Below, piece after piece: positions 1 to 6,728 of a stretch of 6,728 nucleotides of DNA. The notes beneath the pieces are model-generated. The model saw only the letters and a list, made by a program, of their open reading frames with translations. It did not search any database and was not told the DNA's origin. The first letter of the stretch is position 1. Every line of letters begins with the position of its first letter. The stretch is from Candidatus Rifleibacteriota bacterium (lineage in GTDB: Bacteria; Riflebacteria; Ozemobacteria; Ozemobacterales; Ozemobacteraceae), in NCBI GenBank assembly GCA_017526725.1, contig JAFXRA010000013.1:1-6728 (forward strand), read 5' to 3'. Both the position numbers and the translations under genes were made by a program.

Positions 1-1310
1 ATTGCCTCCGCCCTGTTCTTTGAAACGTTGCTCAAAATCTTTTCGCGGAAGGCAGGGCTCTTGCCACGGATAAGAAGGGCAATGTCCTCTTCCTGCATTG
101 AGTGCAGCTTGTTCTGCATAAAGCGGTCGTCCGCACCAATAACGTCTTCTTCGGTAAAAAGCCTTCTGCGCAAGTCCTCTCCAAGCTGGGGATCCTGGTC
201 GAAAATATCTTCGAGAATCGCATTCTCCGCAAGGGGATCCATGCGCTTAAGAATCTGGGCAAGGACTCCGCGTCCGTCAAGGTTTTGGGTGTTCTCCGTA
301 TTCTGGGTGAGCATCTTTTCGTTAAGGCTCTTGCTGATTCTTTTCATTACCTCAGGGGCTACGGGCTTCATCTTTGCAAGGCGCATAACGATGTCTGCCT
401 TTGCGCTGGGGTCCATTGCCTTGATTACGGCAGCGGCCTTCTTTGGTTCAACCTGGGAAAGAACAAGAGCCTGTACCGCAGGAGACTCTCCGCCTATAAG
501 GATTCCGATTCGCTCTGCATTGGCATCTTCAAGATAGTCAAAAGGCTTTCCTTCTGGATACTGGACGGACTTTTCCAAAAGCTCCTCTGCCCTTTCCGAG
601 CCGTATGCCTTTGTAAGGATTGTGCGTGCAGTGTCTATGCCACCGCTTTCCCTTGCCTTGTCCAAAAGGGTTTCAAATTCGGCAAGAACCTGCTCTGCTT
701 CTTCCGGCGTAACTTTCTGAACCGCGGCAATCTCCGGTATTATCTTTTCCGTCTGCTCTTCGGTCAAGTGGGGAATGATTTTTGCGGCCTCGTCAACTCC
801 AATAACAACAAGGAATTTTGCAACGCGGCGGTAGATGCTTTCCTTCTCGCCAGGCTGCTTTGGCTGCTCGGGAACTTTTACAAGCCCCCTTGAAACAAGT
901 GCCTTTGCGGCCTCACGGACATCCTCGTCCGTAGCAGACTGTTTCTTCTTAAAATACGTGCCTGTCTTTGCGGCTATCTTAGCCTCTTCCTTTGCACGCA
1001 TGTCGGCAAAGAGGTCTGAACTATCAACTTTGTTGCGTCTGGGAGCTGATGGTTGGGAAAGAGGAGCCCTGTTTTTCTCGCGCTCCTTTGCGTTCTCCAG
1101 AATAGAATCCACCTGCCTGTTGACCTTCTGAAAAACAGGCTTTCTGAAAAGGGGAACATGCCCCGGCTCCTCTGTTCTTCTTATGTCGCGGGACACGCTC
1201 TTTATTAAATCTTCTCCACCGGAAGCATTTTTCTCTTCCGCAGCAGCATCAGGGTTTCCAATATCAGCCACTTTCTTGTAAGCATTCAGGCGCAAATCGT
1301 TTAAATTCAT
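1..1310 (-). CDS. fliG: Flagellar motor switch protein FliG, atypical paralogue (3' end cut by window)
   Basis: FliG proteins form the rotor ring that couples the stator to the switch complex at the inner face of the cytoplasmic membrane. Hand translation gives 436 uninterrupted codons from ATG 1310, running off the window at position 1. Residues 1-140 are a charged, low-complexity extension that ordinary FliG (about 330-350 aa) lacks. The FliG N domain follows (about 143-240; TPEEAEQVLAEFETLL near 202-217). The middle domain starts at about 257 (FDYLEDANAERIGIL), and its usual EHPQT/R motif reads ESPAV at 275-279. The C-terminal domain includes LLIRGKSPAFREKILSNVSK at 412-431. The last 45 or so residues expected of the family are outside the window. 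An in-frame TAA 33 bases upstream of the ATG limits the start, and no Shine-Dalgarno is visible. G+C is far higher than in the neighbouring genes. Family assignment is strong; calling it the spirochete FliG1 type is inference. Confidence 0.88.
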   Translation of the reverse strand, partial: MNLNDLRLNAYKKVADIGNPDAAAEEKNASGGEDLIKSVSRDIRRTEEPGHVPLFRKPVFQKVNRQVDSILENAKEREKNRAPLSQPSAPRRNKVDSSDLFADMRAKEEAKIAAKTGTYFKKKQSATDEDVREAAKALVSRGLVKVPEQPKQPGEKESIYRRVAKFLVVIGVDEAAKIIPHLTEEQTEKIIPEIAAVQKVTPEEAEQVLAEFETLLDKARESGGIDTARTILTKAYGSERAEELLEKSVQYPEGKPFDYLEDANAERIGILIGGESPAVQALVLSQVEPKKAAAVIKAMDPSAKADIVMRLAKMKPVAPEVMKRISKSLNEKMLTQNTENTQNLDGRGVLAQILKRMDPLAENAILEDIFDQDPQLGEDLRRRLFTEEDVIGADDRFMQNKLHSMQEEDIALLIRGKSPAFREKILSNVSKNRAEA

Positions 1311-1317
1311 GGAATAT

Positions 1318-1346
1318 ATTTTATTTTATATAGCAAAGAATTACAA
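1318..1346 (-). promoter_or_regulatory. Possible sigma70-type promoter for fliG
   Basis: Reading the minus strand, TTGTAA (1346-1341) and TAAAAT (1323-1318) are separated by exactly 17 bases; they match the -35 consensus at 4 of 6 and the -10 consensus at 5 of 6 positions. Only seven bases separate the -10 box from the fliG ATG, so transcription would start at or beside the start codon and give a leaderless or nearly leaderless message. That agrees with the absence of a Shine-Dalgarno there. AT-rich DNA produces such matches by chance, so this is tentative. The alternative is read-through from the defence genes, since no terminator is visible in 1311-1365. Confidence 0.35.
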
Positions 1347-1365
1347 GTGGGTGAGGCCAAGAGTA

Positions 1366-2085
1366 TCACTTCAAATTGGAAATCACAATCTGATTAGAAT
1401 AATCCTGCATAGTTTCCAAGATTTTAGTATTCTTCCAATCAATTTCCAAATCAGATAAATAGGACATTACAGGTTCATATTCTAAATCATTTATACAAAC
1501 TGCTTTCTTACCATTCACTTCAAAAAAAGTGGAAACCCAGGCTTCTTTTGCAAAAGTAGTAGAAACAATATTAGTTCCTTTAGAAAAAAGACCAGGCTTG
1601 TCTCTGGTAATAAACTTACAATCAATCGCAGTTTTCATTGCAGCTTCAATACCATGTTCCAAACTCAAATTGGAGCCATACATAGAAGCCATTTTTTCAT
1701 TGATATATTGTTTATTTACCAAGTCCTGAATATTTAATAATTTTGAAAATGCAAATAACAAATCATAAGTAAATGGAAAACGTAAACAAACAAGCGACAT
1801 AACGATTACATTTTTATCAGCCTCAGAAAGTTTATAAAAACTTTCTGGTGTAAAGTTCTTAACTATTGCCTTATTCAAAGCACTAGATTTTGTAATAACA
1901 GAGTAAATTGCATTTGCAGCTTTTTTTGCTCTATTATCACCAGAGTTTGTACTTTGTTCTTTAACTCTAAGAAGAAGACTTTCTTTATCAATATCTTTTG
2001 TTTCTAGATATTCAATAATAGAGTCAATCATTATATCAACAGGAAGCGGTTGTTCGTTTCCAATGCTTTTCTTTTTTTCTGTCAT
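1366..2085 (-). CDS. brxA: BrxA-like protein (candidate DUF1819 family), last gene of BREX-like operon
   Basis: A 239-residue soluble protein with no signal peptide or membrane segment. Residues 1-15 are lysine-rich and disordered. Residues 16-160 look all-helical, with hydrophobic patterning at 54-70 and at 90-117 (SEADKNVIVMSLVCLRFPFT at 87-106), then SLEHGIEAAMKTAIDCKFI at 141-159. Residues 160-239 look mixed beta/alpha. BrxA proteins are small helical proteins with a NusB-like fold, and the block D-x-x-V-I-x(n)-F-x-x-D/E-x-L followed by a terminal helix ending in a short hydrophobic turn resembles them by eye. The stronger argument is position: it follows pglZ directly, as brxA does in type 3 BREX. 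ATG 2085 abuts the pglZ stop codon (TAAATG), so the two are probably translationally coupled. At 239 aa it is slightly longer than the roughly 200 aa I recall for BrxA. No catalytic motif is visible. It could instead be an unrelated accessory protein; the family call is inference. Confidence 0.5.
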   Translation of the reverse strand: MTEKKKSIGNEQPLPVDIMIDSIIEYLETKDIDKESLLLRVKEQSTNSGDNRAKKAANAIYSVITKSSALNKAIVKNFTPESFYKLSEADKNVIVMSLVCLRFPFTYDLLFAFSKLLNIQDLVNKQYINEKMASMYGSNLSLEHGIEAAMKTAIDCKFITRDKPGLFSKGTNIVSTTFAKEAWVSTFFEVNGKKAVCINDLEYEPVMSYLSDLEIDWKNTKILETMQDYSNQIVISNLK

Positions 2086-3849
2086 TTATTTTATTACTCC
2101 CACAGGTATCAATAATTCAAGAATATGGCTTCCGCCATGTGTTATAACTTTTTCTCCAGAAGAACCAAATCCATTCGTATCTCTAAAGTAAACAGATTTA
2201 TCTTTCTTTCCTAATTGATATTTTTTATTATTCTCAATAAAAGAAATTGCCTGCTCTTCTGTATCAAACTGAACAAATCTTTTACTCTTAGAAAGTATCA
2301 CAGTTTTTTGTCCAGCTGTAAGTTTTAGGTTCAGTTCAGCTTCAATATTTCCATGATCAGTAGAAATATAAACTTCATATCCGGCATTTCGTAATTCTTT
2401 TACAGCATCGCAAATACAAGATTTTTCTATCCAAAGTTTTGTATTTATATAAAGCTGCTCATATCCTAGAATATTTCCATGCATCAATTCATCAAGGCCG
2501 TTTGTAACAAAACCGGCAACAGTTACGTCAGGAGATGGAACCATAATTTTCTCGTTGTTCTTTATCGCTTCATAGGAAACTTGATATATCTGCTTTTGAT
2601 GTTTCTCAATCCAATACTTCTTAAACAAGTCTCCTTCAGTTCTGTTAGTTATTGTAATATCTGGTTTCTTTCCAGCAAAAATCGATTGTCTTGCCCAAGC
2701 TGTAATACTTGGAAGCCATGATAAAGTTGGCTTTTCCTCAACAGTCAGTTTCTCACTTTCAAGATAATGCTTTAATAAAGTCCATTGCCAATAGTTCATA
2801 CCATCAATTACAATAAATGCAATTTTACTGTTCTTTGTGCTCGCTGCAATATAATCCTGAACTTTATCAATAGTAATGGGATGTCTAAGGCCACTCATAG
2901 AAAATAGAGATTCATAATGATTGTTTACAAAAATCTGAAAACGATTATTAATTGTATTTAGAAGTTCATTATATTTTACAAAATTATCCTTTTCGTTCAG
3001 CTCAAAAACTGCATATCCTAATTCACCAAGTTTTGGAGCAATTTCAAACCAATCCTTATATTGTTCTCCGATTGATTTAATCCTTTCAGATAGGAAGTCA
3101 AATAGCTCATTTATTAATTCCTGAAGGTCTTTATTCTGCTTAGATTGAATATTATTTTCAATTGCACCTGTAATCTTCAGATTTGCAATTTCTTTGGCAA
3201 GCATAGGATTTTCAAGATTAATTTCCTCACTCTTTAATTCTTTTACAAATTCCAAAAGCTTTTGCTTATCAGTAAAGTCTTTTACTTTATTCCCAAAATA
3301 AGGCTTACCGATTGTTTCTAAAAAATCATTAATTGCCTTATTAGGTTTCTCACTGTTTGTATAAACAGAAATCAAAATAGCAAGACAACGTTCTTTTGAT
3401 TTATTAAGTTTCCATGCTTGTAAATCAATTCCATATAAATTTTCCAGCATGAATTGAACAGTTTCTTCGTATGATAATTCATTAAAAATACTAATCGAAT
3501 CAATTGTAGATAAAGCATTAAAACTAAGCCCACCAATTGCATTTTCATCAAAGTTTCTAAACACTTCTTTAGGTTTAAGATCAACAACGAAAGCAGATTC
3601 TTTCATATCATCAACTAAAGAGTATTTACCAGTAATAACAAGAATTGTTTTTTTTCTGTCTCTAACTTCAAGTTCATATTTCATACGAACTTGAATACCA
3701 GGTTCAACAAAAATAAGTTTATAATCTTCCTGAGTTAATCTATCTTGAACTTCTGTAATTTCCAGATACTTTTGAGAATCAATAACAATAATAGGCTTAT
3801 CAGTTGAAGGAGTAACCTTCTGTATTATCGTTTCAAACCACCTGCTCAT
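2086..3849 (-). CDS. pglZ: PglZ-domain protein of a BREX type 3-like system
   Basis: PglZ is the conserved alkaline-phosphatase-superfamily protein of BREX defence; it acts with the methyltransferase and ATPases on DNA in the cytoplasm, and its exact chemistry is not fully settled. Residues 1-90 form an alpha/beta N domain (KPIIVID at 18-24). Residues 100-335 are mostly helical and low in conservation. The PglZ core begins at about 340 with AFIVIDGMNYWQW (344-356), where D349 is the expected metal ligand. LPSITAWARQSIFAGK (379-394) carries the nucleophile-like Thr383. STDHG (496-500) gives D498 and H499, and HGGSHILELLIPVGV (571-585) gives the last His and the usual C-terminal end, so the metal site looks intact. 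The length (587 aa) suits a type 3 PglZ. I choose ATG 3849 because it overlaps the helicase stop as ATGA and has GAAGG seven bases upstream; an in-frame ATG at 3876 would add nine residues and overlap the helicase by 31 bases. Confidence 0.88.
   Translation of the reverse strand: MSRWFETIIQKVTPSTDKPIIVIDSQKYLEITEVQDRLTQEDYKLIFVEPGIQVRMKYELEVRDRKKTILVITGKYSLVDDMKESAFVVDLKPKEVFRNFDENAIGGLSFNALSTIDSISIFNELSYEETVQFMLENLYGIDLQAWKLNKSKERCLAILISVYTNSEKPNKAINDFLETIGKPYFGNKVKDFTDKQKLLEFVKELKSEEINLENPMLAKEIANLKITGAIENNIQSKQNKDLQELINELFDFLSERIKSIGEQYKDWFEIAPKLGELGYAVFELNEKDNFVKYNELLNTINNRFQIFVNNHYESLFSMSGLRHPITIDKVQDYIAASTKNSKIAFIVIDGMNYWQWTLLKHYLESEKLTVEEKPTLSWLPSITAWARQSIFAGKKPDITITNRTEGDLFKKYWIEKHQKQIYQVSYEAIKNNEKIMVPSPDVTVAGFVTNGLDELMHGNILGYEQLYINTKLWIEKSCICDAVKELRNAGYEVYISTDHGNIEAELNLKLTAGQKTVILSKSKRFVQFDTEEQAISFIENNKKYQLGKKDKSVYFRDTNGFGSSGEKVITHGGSHILELLIPVGVIK
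2097..2101 (-). promoter_or_regulatory. Ribosome binding site of the brxA-like gene
   Basis: GGGAG on the minus strand lies inside the last codons of pglZ, 11 bases before ATG 2085. The spacing is a little long. With the TAA-ATG abutment it suggests that ribosomes finishing pglZ can restart on the next gene. Confidence 0.5.
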
Positions 3850-6644
3850 ACAATTACCTTCAACATCATAAGACATTCAAGTCCTGGTATAACCTGTTTG
3901 TCAGTTTCATAGTTTGAAATCCAAGTTTCATATTCAGACTTATATTTACGTACTCGATAATTTTTAATCTGGTCAATACCAATTCGTTCAGCCTGTTTAA
4001 TCTGGAAATTAAAAGCTTTTTCTCTGTTTTCTCTCATTGTAATAGAATGAGCATTTATATCATTCTCCATAGAAGAATAAACAGATTGTAAATGTTCTTC
4101 TGCAATAGGCTGCATTTTTTCAAATAATTCCTTAGAATTCTTATCCTGACCATCAACCTTTGCGCCAAGTTCTCCCATGCTTAATTTTGTCCATAAAGCC
4201 TGTGAATATGGTGCAAAATATTGGTTTTCTAATGAAATAAATATAGGTACAACTTTGTTTTGCTTTTCATATGCATTATGAGCAGAAATATTCCATAGCA
4301 TAAATGTTCCAGCCGCATTTCCTTCTTGTGGAACTTTAATTACAGGAACAGCCACATCTTCATTTACCGGAACTGCCTCAGAAAGCATTTTCTGAATTAA
4401 ATCACTTTGGATTGTAAGAAGTTCCGGCACAGGATTATCCAAACTAACTTTTGTATCAAATGTATAATATTTTGGTGGTTCATCTTTAAATAAATACGCA
4501 GCCAAACCATCAAAGGTTAATTCATATTTTATATTCTTATCAAAGAAATATGCTTCACATAATTTTCTAAGCCAAACAGGAATTGGGCTGTGTTTAATTT
4601 TCTCAGTTTCAGTAAGATTAATACTACCATCTTTTGTTGTAGGCAGTTGCTTTTCTGTCACTTTATAATCTGCAAGTTTCTCTTTAATATCGCTAAGCCA
4701 TTCGGTACTTTCAGTTTCAAACTTACTAGGATCAAGCAAAGAAGTTCTGTAAAGTTTATTTACAGTATTGATTTCAAGAGTACTATCCAAAACATCATTT
4801 GTTTTATCAATTCCCATTTCTGCAAGAATTGTATTAAGCTTGGTTTCAATAACTTCATAAACACGGCTGTCGATGGAATTATCAATCATCATATTTATTG
4901 CAAGAACTTCATGGCTTTGACCAATACGGTCAACACGACCAATACGCTGTTCTATCATCATCGGGTTCCATGGTACATCGTAATTGATAACAATATGAGC
5001 AAACTGCATGTTCAAAGACTCTCCTGCAGCATCAGTAGAAACTAAAATCTGAACTTTATCTTTAAATTTTTTAAGAGCTTCACCACGTTCATCAGCATCC
5101 ATAGAACCATTAATTGCAACAGATGTATAACCGGCACGGTTTGAAAGTTCCTGACACAGCATATTTTGAGTAGAAGTAAATTCCGTAAAGATAATGAACT
5201 TTAAATCCATATTGTTTTCGGCTCTTTTAAGTTCATCAAGTCTACGTAACAGGTATTCAAACTTTACATCAACCTCATTTGCTTTACAGTGTTTTGCTTC
5301 TGCAAGTAAATCTTTTAATTCTGCAAGCTCTGTTTCATAAGCGGCAGCTGTATTTTGAATCTGTTCATTTACTTTTTCTTCAAAATCTAAACTAAGCTGA
5401 GCGTCAGCATCTTCTTCCAGTAACTTCTGTGCAATATTTTCGTGTGTAAGAGTTTGTGTTTTTTCAGCTTCAAGTCTATTAGCACGTTTTTCAATTGCAT
5501 CAAGAATAGCTTGCGTTGATGAAGACATCATTCTCTGGAACAAAACCATTACAAATGCATACGATGTATTTTTAGTTTTTGTTGCTAAATCAAATCCTTT
5601 TTTTACATATTCTGTTACTGAATCATAAAGAGCCTGTTGTAGCTTATGTTTTGAATCATCATATTGAGCAACAAGTTTTTCAGTACGTCTTTTATTAAAG
5701 AGCGGTTTTCCAGAATAATCTATTGCCTGGCGTTTTTCTGTTCTAACAACATAAGGCTCAAGTTCTTCAAGAGTAGGCTTTGCCTCACCGCTAAATGCAT
5801 CATCATTCAAAAGTTTCATAATGCGGCGGAAGTGATCAGATTTACCTCGGTGTGGCGTAGCAGAAAGAAGCAGCACATTTGGAATTGCAGAACATAATTC
5901 TTTTGCCATCTGGAAGCGACCTACATTTTCATCGCTACCACCAACTTTGTGACATTCATCAATAATCAATAAATCAAAGTCAGCGTTAATTACACTTTCA
6001 ATTCTGTATTTATTATATGCATCTATTTTTTCTTTGCTCCAGCCGCGACGACTTTCAAGAGGTCTTAAAGAATCCATAGAAACAATTATTTGGTTATTCT
6101 GCTGCCAGATATTTATGTCATTATCAGCATCTAATCTACCAAATGTCTTAGCCATAGAGCCAATAAACTCAGAATCATAGATATGGAACTTTTCATTAAA
6201 ATGCTTTTTTAATTCAGACTGCCACTGAGTCATTGCAGAAAGCGGAATAACAATCAAAGTTCTTTTTACAATGCCACGAAGCTTTAATTCTTTAAGACAA
6301 AGACCTGCTTCAATAGTTTTTCCCATACCAACTTCATCTGCAATTAGATATCGGCAGTAAGCACCATTCATAACTTTCTCGAGAGCAAGAATCTGATGAG
6401 GTAACGGAATTACATTGCTTTCATAGGGAGAAAGAATTGACTGACTTGCCATTTCGTTTTTTATACGAGCAGCCATTGCTCTGTACTGCAGGTTTTGTAA
6501 GCTTACTTCTGGTGTTTCATCAGTAATTTCTTCTGTACGTACATCTATAGTCTGGCCTGTTGCAAGAATTCGGATTTTTGTAATTGATTTTCCGAATACA
6601 GTTTTTGAGGAAATAATTTCTATGGGCTGGTTATTGTATTGCAT
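3846..6644 (-). CDS. brxHII: SNF2/HepA-family helicase, BrxHII-like component of BREX type 3
   Basis: A 932-residue superfamily 2 ATPase of the Swi2/SNF2 (HepA/RapA) group, expected to translocate on double-stranded DNA. Residues 1-60 form a small beta-rich N region. A Q-like motif LPHQILALEKV is at 81-91, motif I DEVGMGKT at 103-110, motif II DECH at 229-232 and motif III LLLSATPHRG at 258-267. A charged coiled-coil-like insertion spans about 376-478. The second RecA lobe has FIIFTEFT (483-490), motif V STDAAGESLN (536-545) and motif VI QRIGRVDRIGQ (566-576). All catalytic motifs are intact. Residues 600-932 form a long tail with no recognised enzyme motif, as in defence-associated helicases such as BrxHII and DrmD. 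The adjacent pglZ favours BrxHII over the DISARM helicase DrmD. The start is ATG 6644, with a weak AGAG seven bases upstream. The stop overlaps the pglZ start by four bases (ATGA). A stand-alone RapA-type transcription factor is unlikely given the operon. Confidence 0.87.
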   Translation of the reverse strand: MQYNNQPIEIISSKTVFGKSITKIRILATGQTIDVRTEEITDETPEVSLQNLQYRAMAARIKNEMASQSILSPYESNVIPLPHQILALEKVMNGAYCRYLIADEVGMGKTIEAGLCLKELKLRGIVKRTLIVIPLSAMTQWQSELKKHFNEKFHIYDSEFIGSMAKTFGRLDADNDINIWQQNNQIIVSMDSLRPLESRRGWSKEKIDAYNKYRIESVINADFDLLIIDECHKVGGSDENVGRFQMAKELCSAIPNVLLLSATPHRGKSDHFRRIMKLLNDDAFSGEAKPTLEELEPYVVRTEKRQAIDYSGKPLFNKRRTEKLVAQYDDSKHKLQQALYDSVTEYVKKGFDLATKTKNTSYAFVMVLFQRMMSSSTQAILDAIEKRANRLEAEKTQTLTHENIAQKLLEEDADAQLSLDFEEKVNEQIQNTAAAYETELAELKDLLAEAKHCKANEVDVKFEYLLRRLDELKRAENNMDLKFIIFTEFTSTQNMLCQELSNRAGYTSVAINGSMDADERGEALKKFKDKVQILVSTDAAGESLNMQFAHIVINYDVPWNPMMIEQRIGRVDRIGQSHEVLAINMMIDNSIDSRVYEVIETKLNTILAEMGIDKTNDVLDSTLEINTVNKLYRTSLLDPSKFETESTEWLSDIKEKLADYKVTEKQLPTTKDGSINLTETEKIKHSPIPVWLRKLCEAYFFDKNIKYELTFDGLAAYLFKDEPPKYYTFDTKVSLDNPVPELLTIQSDLIQKMLSEAVPVNEDVAVPVIKVPQEGNAAGTFMLWNISAHNAYEKQNKVVPIFISLENQYFAPYSQALWTKLSMGELGAKVDGQDKNSKELFEKMQPIAEEHLQSVYSSMENDINAHSITMRENREKAFNFQIKQAERIGIDQIKNYRVRKYKSEYETWISNYETDKQVIPGLECLMMLKVIV
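3857..3861 (-). promoter_or_regulatory. Ribosome binding site that decides the pglZ start
   Basis: GAAGG on the minus strand lies within the last helicase codons, seven bases before ATG 3849. This is ideal spacing and favours that start over the upstream in-frame ATG at 3876. Confidence 0.65.
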
Positions 6645-6665
6645 GTTTGTACTCTATAAACTGAA

Positions 6666-6728
6666 TTATTGCAAAATTGTGTTCAAGAAATTAACAAAGT
6701 TTTTTACAGCTTCACTCCACTTGAACGC
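6666..6728 (-). CDS. Probable C-terminal tail of an upstream operon gene (partial)
   Basis: From the window edge the minus strand reads 20 codons, AFKWSEAVKNFVNFLNTILQ, then TAA at 6668-6666. The stretch looks like an amphipathic helix typical of a protein C terminus and ends 21 bases before the helicase ATG, spacing normal within an operon. In type 3 BREX the gene at this position is the adenine methyltransferase pglXI, but 20 residues are too few to identify it. It could also be noncoding DNA that happens to be open. Confidence 0.45.
   Translation of the reverse strand, partial: AFKWSEAVKNFVNFLNTILQ

Noticed and set aside
28..537. 169-codon plus-strand open frame
   Set aside because: A Ser/Arg-rich shadow of the fliG gene on the opposite strand, with no domain or plausible start context.
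102..893. 263-codon open frame on the plus strand
   Set aside because: It lies antisense to fliG, whose family match is clear. The translation is rich in Cys, Phe and Leu, with no family resemblance, as expected of a mirror frame in GC-richer coding DNA.
1311..1365. Searched for a rho-independent terminator between the brxA-like gene and fliG
   Set aside because: No GC-rich inverted repeat followed by a T run on the minus strand was found; only AT-rich promoter-like sequence is present.
4590..5045. 151-codon plus-strand open frame
   Set aside because: Antisense to the second RecA lobe of the helicase, including its conserved motifs. The composition (Ile, Phe, Asn, Cys) is typical of a reversed AT-rich gene.
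3846..6644. Helicase as the DISARM protein DrmD or a housekeeping RapA
   Set aside because: The size and SNF2 motifs would allow either. The overlapping PglZ gene is not part of DISARM or of RapA loci, so BrxHII is the better reading.

Overview
The window suggests a spirochete, most likely a Treponema-like bacterium. All convincing genes lie on the minus strand. The low-coordinate end (1-1310) encodes most of a flagellar motor switch protein of the FliG family. It has a long N-terminal extension and a degraded EHPQ-type motif, which suggests the atypical second FliG paralogue of spirochetes. The genus is inferred from this protein and from base composition; no rRNA or other marker is present.

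From 1366 to 6728 the DNA is much more AT-rich and holds a tightly packed set of three complete genes. In transcription order (high to low coordinates) they are a 932-residue SNF2/HepA-type helicase (6644-3846), a 587-residue PglZ-domain protein of the alkaline phosphatase superfamily (3849-2086), and a 239-residue protein of BrxA-like size and position (2085-1366). A short open frame at 6728-6666 ends 21 bases before the helicase and looks like the tail of one more operon gene. The order helicase, pglZ, small terminal protein matches the 3' half of a type 3 BREX phage-defence locus (brxF-brxC-pglXI-brxHII-pglZ-brxA). The BrxF, BrxC and methyltransferase genes, if present, lie beyond position 6728.

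The genes are joined as in one operon. The helicase stop and pglZ start share an ATGA, and the pglZ stop TAA is followed directly by the ATG of the last gene. A 55-base gap with no visible terminator then leads into fliG. In BREX, the PglZ phosphatase-fold protein, the methyltransferase and the ATPases act together to mark host DNA and block phage replication; the helicase is the accessory motor of types 3 and 5. How these proteins work in this organism is inferred from the families.

The change in base composition at about 1310-1370 is sharp: a fliG line counts 34/60 G+C, against 14/60 and 16/60 in defence-gene lines. This fits a horizontally acquired defence module placed just upstream of a core flagellar gene. 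No RNA genes, CRISPR arrays, insertion sequences or attachment repeats were recognised.
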